Assembly (NCBI RefSeq): GCF_035492295.1 | Contig: NZ_DATJJK010000099.1 | Coordinates: 24,575-88,574, forward strand | Direction: 5' to 3' | Source of the DNA: Acidisoma sp035492295 | GTDB lineage: Bacteria; Pseudomonadota; Alphaproteobacteria; Acetobacterales; Acetobacteraceae | DNA length: 64,000 nucleotides | Made by a program: the position numbers and the translations under genes | In this document: piece by piece, positions 1 to 7,496 of the stretch | Layout: each line of letters starts with the position of its first letter | Numbering within the stretch: position 1 is the first letter of the stretch | The notes under the pieces: generated by a model | The model's input: the letters and a program-made list of their open reading frames with translations, nothing else | What the model was told of the DNA's origin: nothing | Database searches by the model: none

Positions 1-1
1 T

Positions 2-61
2 GCGGATGCCGTCGCCTGCGGCTGGTTGAAGCCTGCCCCCGCCCCCGCCGCCGAAGGCTAA
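2..61 (+). CDS. C-terminal end of a truncated upstream gene
   Basis: An open frame enters from the left edge and ends at TAA (59-61), giving a 19-residue Ala/Pro-rich tail. It converges on the acetyltransferase gene, and the two stop codons overlap by a few bases. The fragment is too short to identify; it is listed because the compact convergent arrangement suggests a real gene end. Confidence 0.35.
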   Translation, partial: ADAVACGWLKPAPAPAAEG

Positions 62-552
62 AGTCGCCGGAACATCACCAGCGCGTCGACGAGGCCCGCG
101 GCCGGGTGATCGAAGGCCTCCGGCAGGCGGCAGAGCGTCTCGAAGCCGAGACTGGCCCAGAGATGCACGGCCGCTTCGTTGGTGCTCACCACGAAGTTGA
201 ACTGCATGGCACGGAACCCGCGCGCCTTGGCATGAGCAAGCGCGAAATGGCCCATGGCGCGGGCGACGCCGCGCCCGGAAGCATGGGCGGCCGTGGCAAA
301 GCCGGCATTCGCAACATGGGCACCCCCGCCCTGCTGGTTCGCCTGAAGGTAGAAGGTGCCGAGCGCCTTCCCCTCTTCCTCCGCCACGAACACCTCATGC
401 GCGTCGAGAAACCAGTAGGCGAGCGCCTGCGCCGCTGACCAGTCGCGGGGGAGCGCATAGGTCTCCCCCGCCGCAACGATCGGCCCGATGATGGTCCAGA
501 CCGCCTGCCTGTCGGTAGCGAGCGCCGGACGGATGGCAAGCGCGGCCGTCAT
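58..552 (-). CDS. GNAT-family N-acetyltransferase
   Basis: This 164-aa protein has the length of a single GNAT domain. Residues about 80-140 hold the acetyl-CoA region: a beta strand (HVANAGFAT), a Gly-rich pyrophosphate loop (SGRGVARAM), then the NEAAVHLWASLGF segment typical of the fold's C-terminal part. It presumably acetylates a small amine or amino acid in the cytoplasm; the substrate cannot be read from sequence. Its ATG directly follows the metZ stop codon, so the two genes are almost certainly co-transcribed and this gene would share the SAM-responsive leader. Confidence 0.85.
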   Translation of the reverse strand: MTAALAIRPALATDRQAVWTIIGPIVAAGETYALPRDWSAAQALAYWFLDAHEVFVAEEEGKALGTFYLQANQQGGGAHVANAGFATAAHASGRGVARAMGHFALAHAKARGFRAMQFNFVVSTNEAAVHLWASLGFETLCRLPEAFDHPAAGLVDALVMFRRL

Positions 553-1743
553 TCAGCCGCCCGCGCCGTCGAGCGCCTGGGTCAGATCCTCGATCAGATC
601 CAACGGATCCTCGAGCCCGATGGAAAGGCGCACGACCCCCGGACCGATGCCGAGACGCGCCCGCTCATCCACCGCGACCCGCATATGCGTCGTCGTCTCC
701 GGATGGGTGATGAGGGACTTCGAATCGCCCAGATTGTTGGAGACCGCGATCAGCCGCAGGCGATTGAGCACGGCGAAGGCCGCCTGTTTCGAGCCGAGAT
801 CGAAGGTGACGAGCGTGCCGCCCGCTGTCATCTGGCGCATCGCGAGTTCGCGCTGCGGATGACTCTCGAGCGTCGGATACCAGGTACGGGAGACCCTCGG
901 GTGACGTTCCAGGAAGCGGGCAACCGCTTCCGCCGAACGGCAGGCAGCGTCGACGCGGAGCGACAGCGTCTCCAACCCCTTCAGCAACAGCCACGCATTG
1001 AAGGGTGAGAGGGCGGGGCCGGTATTGCGCGTGAAGGGCTGCAGCACTTCCTCGACCCATTTCTTGGAGCCGAGCACGGCGCCGCCGAGCACGCGGCCCT
1101 GGCCGTCGATATGCTTGGTGCAGGAATAGACGACGACATCCGCCCCCATCTCCATCGGCTTTTGCAGGAGGGGCGTCGCGAAGACATTGTCGACCACCAC
1201 GATCGCGCCTGCGGCATGGGCGAGATCGGCGACGGCCTTGAGATCGAGGATGTCGAGCATCGGGTTGGAGGGCGTTTCCAGCAGCACGAGATCGGTCTTG
1301 GAGCCCAGCGCCTCCTTCCAGGCCGCAAGATCGCCGCCATCCACGAAAAGGGTCTCGATGCCGTAGCGCGGCAGAAGAGTGGAGACGATCCAGTGGCAGG
1401 AACCGAAGAGCGCGCGGGAAGCCACGACACGGTCGCCCGTCTTCAGGTGACTGAGAAGGGCGGCGGAAACCGCCGCCATGCCCGTGGCCGTCGCGCGGCA
1501 GGCTTCCGCCCCTTCCAGCATCGCCAGCCGGCTCTCCAGCATTTGGACCGTCGGATTGCCGAAGCGGGAATACTGAAAATGCTCGACCTCACCGAGGAAG
1601 GTCTGCTCGGCCTGTTCGGCGCTGTCATAGACGAAGCCGGAGGTGAGAAAGAGCGCTTCGCTCGTTTCCCCAAAATTGCTGCGGATCGTCCCGCCATGAA
1701 CGAGAAGGCTGGCAGGACGAAGGGATTTAGACGGATTAGTCAT
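553..1743 (-). CDS. metZ: O-succinylhomoserine sulfhydrylase (PLP enzyme)
   Basis: This is a 396-aa Cys/Met-metabolism PLP enzyme, predicted to make homocysteine from O-succinylhomoserine and sulfide in methionine synthesis. Visible are the cofactor aspartate strand (VVVDNVFATP), the Schiff-base lysine in YSCTKHIDGQGR and the C-terminal GLEDPLDLIEDL block. The frame stays open 195 bases further upstream, but that stretch is the riboswitch leader. I therefore start at ATG 1743 (MTNPSKS), which has AGAGAGG about nine bases upstream. The GLGG-type context and the alphaproteobacterial SAM-II leader favour metZ over cystathionine gamma-synthase. The GNAT gene follows without a gap. Confidence 0.92.
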   Translation of the reverse strand: MTNPSKSLRPASLLVHGGTIRSNFGETSEALFLTSGFVYDSAEQAEQTFLGEVEHFQYSRFGNPTVQMLESRLAMLEGAEACRATATGMAAVSAALLSHLKTGDRVVASRALFGSCHWIVSTLLPRYGIETLFVDGGDLAAWKEALGSKTDLVLLETPSNPMLDILDLKAVADLAHAAGAIVVVDNVFATPLLQKPMEMGADVVVYSCTKHIDGQGRVLGGAVLGSKKWVEEVLQPFTRNTGPALSPFNAWLLLKGLETLSLRVDAACRSAEAVARFLERHPRVSRTWYPTLESHPQRELAMRQMTAGGTLVTFDLGSKQAAFAVLNRLRLIAVSNNLGDSKSLITHPETTTHMRVAVDERARLGIGPGVVRLSIGLEDPLDLIEDLTQALDGAGG

Positions 1744-1802
1744 GGCAAAGGGCCTCTCTTCGAGAAACCCGGCCGTGGATGCAGCAGGGCATAACGCCCC
1801 CA

Positions 1803-1860
1803 CTGGCCTCTTTAGCGCGCTTCTTTCACCTCGCCGCAATCCGGCCGGACAAATCACGAG
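1803..1860 (-). ncRNA. SAM-II riboswitch in the metZ leader
   Basis: Read on the minus strand, the leader begins CTCGTGATTTG, continues GGATTGCGGCGAG and then GCGCGCTAAAGAGG. The CTCG/CGAG pairing closes the first stem. The conserved UGAUUU, AUUGC and GCUAAAG blocks occur in the SAM-II (SAM-alpha) order and spacing and would form the H-type pseudoknot. SAM-II elements are known upstream of metA, metX and metZ in Alphaproteobacteria. About 60 bases separate it from the metZ ATG, as expected for control of translation by SAM. Confidence 0.85.
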
Positions 1861-1880
1861 GGGCACGCGGTGCCGCGAGA

Positions 1881-1910
1881 TGCATAGGCCGGGCCTTGCC
1901 GCCGCGTCAA
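1881..1910 (-). promoter_or_regulatory. Probable sigma-70-type promoter of metZ
   Basis: On the minus strand TTGACG (1910-1905) is followed after 17-18 bases by CTATGC/TATGCA (1887-1881). A transcript starting a few bases further on would begin just in front of the SAM-II element, which supports the assignment. Confidence 0.55.
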
Positions 1911-1978
1911 CGCCGGGTGGATCAGGGGAGCTTTTCAAACCGGGCGTGGGCAGCTATGAACGGTTCCCGGGCGCACAC

Positions 1979-2052
1979 GCGGGTATGGTGTAATGGTAGC
2001 TCGTCAGCTTCCCAAGCTGAATGCGCGGGTTCGATTCCCGCTACCCGCTCCA
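1979..2052 (+). tRNA. tRNA-Gly (anticodon CCC)
   Basis: A complete cloverleaf can be drawn. The acceptor stem GCGGGTA pairs with TACCCGC. The anticodon arm TCAGC-TTCCCAA-GCTGA has CCC at 2011-2013, and the T arm is GCGGG-TTCGATT-CCCGC. CCA is encoded at 2050-2052. An integrase gene begins 166 bases downstream on the same strand, the usual arrangement when a mobile element has used the tRNA 3' end as its attachment site. Confidence 0.95.
2026..2052 (+). other. Candidate attachment site (attL) in the tRNA-Gly 3' end
   Basis: P4-type integrases recombine within tRNA 3' halves, so the T arm plus acceptor end is the likely core. I looked for a second copy of the GATTCCCGCTACCCGC segment on both strands in the rest of the window and did not see one. 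The matching attR is therefore outside the window or lost. Confidence 0.4.
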
Positions 2053-2176
2053 AAATCCTGTTCGGCAGCGGCCACCAAAGATTGAAAAATCCCCAAATTT
2101 TCTTTATCTTTCAGTGGTTACTAGTTGCTAGTGATCGCCCTTGTCCGCCTGCAATCGCCAAAGATGGGGGCCTAAA

Positions 2177-2217
2177 TTGGGGGCCTCAAAGGGCCCCTCT
2201 CGATGCGAGGCCCCCAA
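2177..2217 (+). promoter_or_regulatory. Inverted repeat abutting the integrase start codon
   Basis: TTGGGGGCCTC (2177-2187) and GAGGCCCCCAA (2207-2217) are perfect 11-base complements around a 19-base loop. The right arm ends directly at the ATG at 2218. The octamer GGGGGCCT also occurs as a direct repeat at 2166-2173 and 2179-2186. In mRNA the stem would hide the ribosome-binding region; as DNA it could be an integrase arm site or an operator. Confidence 0.5.
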
Positions 2218-3486
2218 ATGGTGCTAACAGATACGGCGATCCGTAACGCCAAGCCCAAGGACAACAAGCCATACAAGGTGGCCGACTCGCAGGGACTGTA
2301 TCTCCTCGTCAACCCGACTGGGAGCAAACTTTGGCGTGTGAAATATCGCATGAACGGGGTGGAGCGTAAGCTGGCGCTGGGGGCGTACCCCGAAATTACG
2401 CTAGCCGAAGCGCGGGCTGCACGCGACGCAGCGCGGAAGCAGTTGGCCCATACCATTGATCCCAATGCCGCCAAACGGCAAGCGCGGATCGAGGCGAACA
2501 TTCGAGCGGGAAACAGCTTTGCCAGCGTGGCCGAGGAACTGATTAACAAGAAGGGACGAGAGGGGCGAGCCGCCACGACGCTGGAGAAACAGCGTTGGCT
2601 GTTGAAATTGCTTGGGACGGATTTCGGAAAGCGGCCGGTCGCCGAAATTGCGCCCCAGGAATTGCTCCATGAGCTGAGAAAACACGAACGACGCGGGCGG
2701 TTGGAGACGGCCAAGCAGCTCCGCGCCTTCGCGGGGCAGGTTTTCCGCTACGCGGCAGCCACGGCACGAGCGGAACGCGACCCGGCACAGCTCCTACAAG
2801 GGGCACTGATTTCACCAAGGATCCGACATTTCGCAGCAATTACCGACCCGTCGGAGTTTGGCGCGCTTTTGCGGGCGATAGACGACTATCAGGGAGACCC
2901 TGCCGTCATTTTTGCCTTGAGGCTCACCCCGCACGTCTTCCAAAGACCAGGCGAGATACGCCAAATGGAATGGTCGGAGGTCAACTTCGAGAAGGCCATC
3001 TGGGAATTGCCCTCGGCCAAGATGAAAAAGCGTGAACCCCACACGGTACCGTTGTCGAAGCAGGCCGTGGTGATCCTCCGTGAGATGCGCAGCCTGTCAG
3101 GATCAGGGCGATATGTGTTTCCCTCTGTGCGCACGAGGGCAAGGCCGATCAGCGACAATACGGTCAATGCAGCGTTGCGACGTATGGGATATTCTAAGGA
3201 CCAGATGACGGCGCATGGGTTCCGTACCTCGGCGTCATCTCTGCTCAACGAATCGGGAAAATGGAACCCAGATGCGATCGAACGCGCGCTAGCTCACATG
3301 GTCCCCGGTATCATTCGGCGCATCTACAACCAATCCGTTTATTGGGGCGAACGAGTGGAGATGGCCCAGTGGTGGAGCGACTACCTTGAGGAGTTACGGC
3401 GGGGAGGCAATGCGCCCAACCATCTCGGACAGCAAAACGCCAAGGCAGCCTGTCGTATCCAACAGAAGGTCACGGTTGACCGCTGA
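2218..3486 (+). CDS. P4-type tyrosine integrase
   Basis: This 422-aa site-specific recombinase would integrate and excise the adjacent element at tRNA-Gly. It opens with the family-typical MVLTDTAIRNAKPKD DUF4102-like arm-binding region, followed by a SAM-like core-binding domain. The C-terminal catalytic domain shows the R..HxxR..H..Y set: Arg in HVFQRPGEIR (about 243), HGFR (about 333-336), His in ALAH (about 360) and Tyr in RRIYNQS (about 370), then the family-typical WWSDYLEEL tail. I chose ATG 2218 rather than 2203 because it begins the conserved MVLTDTAI motif. The gene looks intact. Confidence 0.93.
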   Translation: MVLTDTAIRNAKPKDNKPYKVADSQGLYLLVNPTGSKLWRVKYRMNGVERKLALGAYPEITLAEARAARDAARKQLAHTIDPNAAKRQARIEANIRAGNSFASVAEELINKKGREGRAATTLEKQRWLLKLLGTDFGKRPVAEIAPQELLHELRKHERRGRLETAKQLRAFAGQVFRYAAATARAERDPAQLLQGALISPRIRHFAAITDPSEFGALLRAIDDYQGDPAVIFALRLTPHVFQRPGEIRQMEWSEVNFEKAIWELPSAKMKKREPHTVPLSKQAVVILREMRSLSGSGRYVFPSVRTRARPISDNTVNAALRRMGYSKDQMTAHGFRTSASSLLNESGKWNPDAIERALAHMVPGIIRRIYNQSVYWGERVEMAQWWSDYLEELRRGGNAPNHLGQQNAKAACRIQQKVTVDR

Positions 3487-3509
3487 GTATGAGCGGATAA
3501 TCCAGTCTC

Positions 3510-3773
3510 TTACGCATTTTTGGGCTCAAGGTGTGCCCGAAGCGAACTTACTGAGACCAATCTACGCCGACCAACAGTGATCGTGTCGATGTAGCCAGCT
3601 CCAATCAGCTCGTACAACTTCGTTCGCCCCAGGCCAGTTGCATCACATGCTTCAGAAATGGTGCATGTCAGGCGTTGCGAGAATGGAATCGTGGTGCTGG
3701 ACGACGCTAAAATTGTCCCGGTAGGTTGGTTGACTTGCGAACTACTGTCCAATTTTGACAGAATGCGGCGCAT
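3510..3773 (-). CDS. AlpA/excisionase-like helix-turn-helix protein
   Basis: This is an 87-aa protein. The C-terminal 50 residues (TISEACDATGLGRTKLYELI, then a wing ITVGRRRLVSVSSLRAHL) match the HTH_17/MerR-like fold of AlpA and Xis proteins. These bind DNA near att sites and steer excision or switch on the integrase. It converges on int with 23 bases between the stop codons. A good ribosome site (GAAGGGAA) precedes ATG 3773, although the first 30 residues are not conserved-looking and a shorter start is possible. Its placement at the integrase end of the element supports an excision-directionality role. Confidence 0.72.
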   Translation of the reverse strand: MRRILSKLDSSSQVNQPTGTILASSSTTIPFSQRLTCTISEACDATGLGRTKLYELIGAGYIDTITVGRRRLVSVSSLRAHLEPKNA

Positions 3774-3846
3774 GTTGTTTCCCTTCAGCTGATGCTATCT
3801 GATGGAGGGTCTCGTCTTTTGATCCGTGAAATCGTCTAAGCCTCCG

Positions 3847-4176
3847 TCATTTGCCGTGGCCTGACTTTAGTCGGTTCCAAACGAGCTGTGCCAAGCTGCC
3901 GTCGTCGGAGGGGAACAGGACAGCGGTGATCCGCTGGCTCAGACTGGGATCGTCGAGCTTGACGCGCAGATAACCTTTTGAATTGTCGCCGCGTGATCTT
4001 GCCTCCCAAGCGTCTCCGATATGAAACTTCCCAACAAATACGCGGAACACTGGTGCGTTGTCACCGGTACGATTGTCGTTGGGCACAAGGCGCAGCTCTG
4101 CATTGATCGTGAGCGTCTGAATGCTGCCGGTCCAGCCGCCATCCTTGGCGGGCGTGAATATTCCGATCGTTGGCAT
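3847..4176 (-). CDS. DUF736 family protein
   Basis: This 109-aa protein has the DUF736 pattern: N-terminal IGIFTPAKDGGWTGSIQTL, a central FRVFVGKFHIGDAWEARS and the YLRVKLDDPSLSQRITAVLF block. Its function is unknown, but family members are carried almost only by plasmids and integrative elements of Alpha- and Betaproteobacteria close to trb genes, as here. It is the last gene of the long minus-strand conjugation transcript, 14 bases after DUF2274. Confidence 0.82.
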   Translation of the reverse strand: MPTIGIFTPAKDGGWTGSIQTLTINAELRLVPNDNRTGDNAPVFRVFVGKFHIGDAWEARSRGDNSKGYLRVKLDDPSLSQRITAVLFPSDDGSLAQLVWNRLKSGHGK

Positions 4177-4190
4177 GATGTTTCTCGTTT

Positions 4191-4496
4191 TCAGTCTGTG
4201 ATTGATGATGGCTCGAGCGCAGCGCTCTTCCGACGCCGACCGCCGCGCGGAGTCGCGGGTTCCGCGGATACTGCTTCGTCGATGACGCTCTTGCGTGCCT
4301 TGGCAAAACCGCGGTCGCTATCGAGGAAGACACCAAGCATGAACGGGATCAATTCGGCGAGGGATTCGGCCTCGCCGTAGGTCGCACGGTAGATGCCAGC
4401 ATATTGGCGCAGCGCCTGATGCAATTCCGGTGGCATGGTGATCGTGATCTTGACCGGGGTGCGGTCGGGCAGCTTCGCAAGTTTCAATTCGGGCAT
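4191..4496 (-). CDS. DUF2274 family protein
   Basis: This 101-aa protein begins with the family signature KLAKLPDRTPVKITITMPPE and a following helix (HQALRQYAGIYRATYGE), and ends in a basic Arg/Lys tail. DUF2274 genes typically follow trbI in the Tn4371-like and alphaproteobacterial trb clusters. The strand-helix-helix pattern suggests a ribbon-helix-helix-like DNA-binding protein, which is inference. It lies 23 bases downstream of trbI. Confidence 0.82.
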   Translation of the reverse strand: MPELKLAKLPDRTPVKITITMPPELHQALRQYAGIYRATYGEAESLAELIPFMLGVFLDSDRGFAKARKSVIDEAVSAEPATPRGGRRRKSAALEPSSITD

Positions 4497-4519
4497 TGGA
4501 ATTCCTTATTCCGGGTTTG

Positions 4520-5770
4520 TCATCCCTGATAGGGTCGCAATGTGAGGTCCTTGTGGACGATCACGCGCAGCGGCCATCCGGGACGCACAATGATCGTGGG
4601 TTGGATGTTGAGGTCCTTCTCGACGATACGCTGTCCGGCCTGGTTGGTGCTTTCCTGGGCAGATTCCTGGATCGCCTCGACGAGATCGTTGTTGTCACTG
4701 CCGAAGGTGGCCTGGGTGCCGACACCGAGCAGCGTCGACATCGCAATGCCCTTCAAGAGCGTCCAGGTGTGATAATCGACCTGATCCTTCAGCCCGGAAT
4801 AACCGGCGGCATCGGTCGCCGGCAGGTTGTCGATCTGGATCGAGGAGCCGTCCGGCATGACAATGCGCTGCCAGGCGACCAGGGCGCGAGACTGACCGAA
4901 GGCGACGACGCTGTCGTAACTGCCGATCAGGCGCGACCCTTGCGGGATCAGTAGGTAGCGCCCGGTCACCGTGTCATAGACATTCTCGGTCACTTGTGCC
5001 GTGACCTCGCCGGGCAGGTCGGAGTTCAGGCCGGTGAGCAGGCTGGCGGCGATCACCGTGCCGGCCAGAACTTCATAGGGCGAAGCGGGCGTTTGCAGGG
5101 CATGGTCGTTGTAGATGTCCTTGGCCGATGCCTGGTTCACGAAATCCATCTTGCGCTGCTGATCGTTCTGGTCACTGGCGAGATTCAGGTTCAGATGGCC
5201 GGCGTCTGCTCCGGACGAGCCAGCGGCAACCGGCGCCAACGTGACACCAACACCGGTAGCAGCATTGTCCGATGCACCACCTGCCGAACCCGCGATCGCG
5301 CCTCCGCCATTGCCGGGCGCCTGGTTCAGCTGGAAGAACACCCCGGCTTCCCGCGCCTGTTCGGCCTGTTGCGCCAGCCGTTCCTGTTCCGCACGTTCGG
5401 CCTCATCATTGGAGTTCGCGGCAACCGGGTTGAGGCCGAGCTGTCGCTCCCGTCGGACGATCCCGGGCCCAAGGTCGCCGGGCAGCGGTGGTCCCAGCTG
5501 CGGCTTGGGTTTGGGAATCTCACCGTAATTGCTTGGCAGCGAGGCCAGATCATCGGGTTTGGCCTTGTTTCCGGTATCCAGAAGGTTGGCCTCGCTGCCG
5601 CTGGTGAAGTGAGCGCCCTTTAGCGCCACCCAGGCGACACCGGCGACAGCCATGCAACTGATGGCAGCGATACCGATGAGCAGACGACGCTTGAAGCGGA
5701 CAACGCGGCGTGGCGACGCCTTCAGCACCACGGATTCGGGATCGTGTTTCGGGGGGATGGGCTCACTCAT
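4520..5770 (-). CDS. trbI: TrbI, VirB10-like conjugation channel protein
   Basis: This 416-aa VirB10-family protein links the inner membrane to the outer-membrane core complex of the type IV secretion channel. It has a short basic cytoplasmic tail, one membrane helix at about 31-52, a Pro/Gln/Ala-rich periplasmic linker to about 190, and a C-terminal VirB10 barrel domain with YEVLAGTVIAASLLTGLNS and LLIPQGSRLIGSYDS. Its ATG overlaps the trbG stop codon (ATGA at 5767-5770), indicating translational coupling. Length and domain order are normal, so it should be functional. Confidence 0.93.
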   Translation of the reverse strand: MSEPIPPKHDPESVVLKASPRRVVRFKRRLLIGIAAISCMAVAGVAWVALKGAHFTSGSEANLLDTGNKAKPDDLASLPSNYGEIPKPKPQLGPPLPGDLGPGIVRRERQLGLNPVAANSNDEAERAEQERLAQQAEQAREAGVFFQLNQAPGNGGGAIAGSAGGASDNAATGVGVTLAPVAAGSSGADAGHLNLNLASDQNDQQRKMDFVNQASAKDIYNDHALQTPASPYEVLAGTVIAASLLTGLNSDLPGEVTAQVTENVYDTVTGRYLLIPQGSRLIGSYDSVVAFGQSRALVAWQRIVMPDGSSIQIDNLPATDAAGYSGLKDQVDYHTWTLLKGIAMSTLLGVGTQATFGSDNNDLVEAIQESAQESTNQAGQRIVEKDLNIQPTIIVRPGWPLRVIVHKDLTLRPYQG

Positions 5771-6780
5771 GCCCCCCCTCCTGACGAACCCGAACTGGTG
5801 GCCGATGCGACCGCATCGGTGCGGCTGATCCGCACCACCTGCTGCGGCGTCTCGCCGAGACGCAGCTCGGCGGCAGCGAAGAGCCGGTCTACGATGTAGT
5901 AATTGCCGCGGACCCGGTAATTGACGAGCTGATCGTCGCCCCGCGCGCCCACCACGAAAAGCGGGGGCATCTCACCCTGGCCGATCCCGGAGGGGAATTC
6001 GATATAGACCTCGCTGCCGTCGTCGAAAACACGCACCGGCCTCCAGGGTGGATTATCACCTGTAATCCTGTAGCGGAAATGCAGATCCGAGAGCGCCACG
6101 CCATCGGCGATGGGAGCCGCGGCATTGGCCTGGCTGTTCTGCTGCTGGAGGGCGAGCAGCTGATCATCCGGATAGGTCCAGGAGATCGCGGCCATCGCGG
6201 TCCGGTCGGTGCTGACCAACTCGAGATGATAGCTGCGCCGGTCGGTCATGATGATGAGGTTCGTCGTCAATCCCGGCGCGAAGGGCTTGACCAGGATATG
6301 CACCTGCTTATCCGCGCCGGTACCGCTGCTGGTATTGCCGACAACCCAGCGCACCGTATCGCCCGCCGCGACAGAAACGAGTTTCTCCGCCGGCTGAAGC
6401 GCGATATCCGTCACCTGCTCCGGGGCGGCATAGAGGCGGTAGAGCGCGCCTTCGGTGAAGGGGTAGACCTGGATGGCGTTGACATAACCATGCGCCGTCG
6501 GCTCCTGGAGCGCGGCCTTATTGGCGGCCGCGACCCGCTGCGTCGGCGCCAGCTTGTCGGTGCTCCCCTCCGCCGACGGCGGCGGCATGAGCTGGCCGGG
6601 CAAGGGCAAGGGCTGCGGCACGGTGACGATCTGCACCGGCTTTGGCGGATCAGGAATCACCGTCGCCTGATGGAAATCCCCATTATCATAGCTGATGGCC
6701 GGCGGTGAGACTTTGCCGGCACAGGCGGCAAGCATCAGCGCCGGCAATGAGATGATGAACACGGAACGAATGGGATGCAT
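5767..6780 (-). CDS. trbG: TrbG, VirB9-like outer-membrane lipoprotein
   Basis: This is a roughly 337-aa P-type TrbG/VirB9 protein, partner of TrbI in the outer-membrane core. The N-terminus is a lipoprotein signal ending in lipobox LMLAAC. The C-terminal half has the VirB9 beta-domain with DLHFRYRITG and DGSEVYIEFPSG. Two starts are possible: 6798 (ATGA overlap with trbF) and 6780. I prefer 6780 because AGGAG sits eight bases upstream and it yields a clean signal peptide. Confidence 0.9.
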   Translation of the reverse strand: MHPIRSVFIISLPALMLAACAGKVSPPAISYDNGDFHQATVIPDPPKPVQIVTVPQPLPLPGQLMPPPSAEGSTDKLAPTQRVAAANKAALQEPTAHGYVNAIQVYPFTEGALYRLYAAPEQVTDIALQPAEKLVSVAAGDTVRWVVGNTSSGTGADKQVHILVKPFAPGLTTNLIIMTDRRSYHLELVSTDRTAMAAISWTYPDDQLLALQQQNSQANAAAPIADGVALSDLHFRYRITGDNPPWRPVRVFDDGSEVYIEFPSGIGQGEMPPLFVVGARGDDQLVNYRVRGNYYIVDRLFAAAELRLGETPQQVVRISRTDAVASATSSGSSGGGA

Positions 6781-6794
6781 GGCGCGATCTCCTG

Positions 6795-7493
6795 TCATGG
6801 GGAGGTGCCGGGATCGAGTTCGCGCGACCAGGCGATGTCGGTGACGTAAAGGCCGAGCGGATTGACCCGCAGCACCTCAGCGGTCCGAGGCGGCGCGATG
6901 GCGATGGTGAGAATCGCGGTCCAGCGCTCTGTCGAGGCGAGGCTATCCTGCCGGTAGGTCTGCTCAGTCCATTTCACCTGGAAGGAGCGATCCGAGGCAC
7001 GGACGACGTTGGTCACCTCGACGGAAACGCTGCGGTCGCCGATGGCCTTGAACGGATCGTTAGCGCGCGCGTAGTCGTTGAGGAAAGCCGCCGCATGGCG
7101 GCCGGCGAAGGCATAGGCTTCGAGCCAGTCCCGTCGCACCAGCACCGGATCGGTCGGCAGCGAGCGGACATTGGTGATGAAGCGCGCCAGAAACCAGGCG
7201 ATCTGGGCATCCCTCGGCTGGTAATGCCGGATCGCGGGTGCCACGGCCTGCACCTCGCCGAGCTTGTCCACCTCGACAACGAAGGGCGTGACGCGGCTCT
7301 GTGCCGAGAGCCAGATGAGACCGCCGGCGAGACCACCCGAAAGCGTCAGGCAGCCGAAGGCCATGAGGCGCCAGTTCTTCGCCTGAACGCGGGCCGTGCC
7401 GATCCGTTCGTCCCAGAGCTGCCCGGCACGCTGATAGGGTGTCTCCGGCTCCGGCGTGCGGCCGTAGCGCTGAAGCGAGCGCTTAAAGAGCAT
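6795..7493 (-). CDS. trbF: TrbF, VirB8-like inner-membrane assembly protein
   Basis: This 232-aa VirB8 homologue has a cytoplasmic N-terminus, a single membrane helix at about 45-65 (AFGCLTLSGGLAGGLIWLSA) and a periplasmic NTF2-like domain including the conserved NPLGLYVTDIAWSREL end. VirB8 proteins nucleate the channel and contact VirB9 and VirB10. It starts three bases after the trbL stop and overlaps the next gene by four bases, in the normal trbL-trbF-trbG order. Confidence 0.92.
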   Translation of the reverse strand: MLFKRSLQRYGRTPEPETPYQRAGQLWDERIGTARVQAKNWRLMAFGCLTLSGGLAGGLIWLSAQSRVTPFVVEVDKLGEVQAVAPAIRHYQPRDAQIAWFLARFITNVRSLPTDPVLVRRDWLEAYAFAGRHAAAFLNDYARANDPFKAIGDRSVSVEVTNVVRASDRSFQVKWTEQTYRQDSLASTERWTAILTIAIAPPRTAEVLRVNPLGLYVTDIAWSRELDPGTSP

Positions 7494-7496
7494 GGA

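Noticed and set aside
106..438. Plus-strand frame opposite the acetyltransferase gene
   Set aside because: It is the complement of a clear GNAT gene and has no domain; typical high-GC antisense frame.
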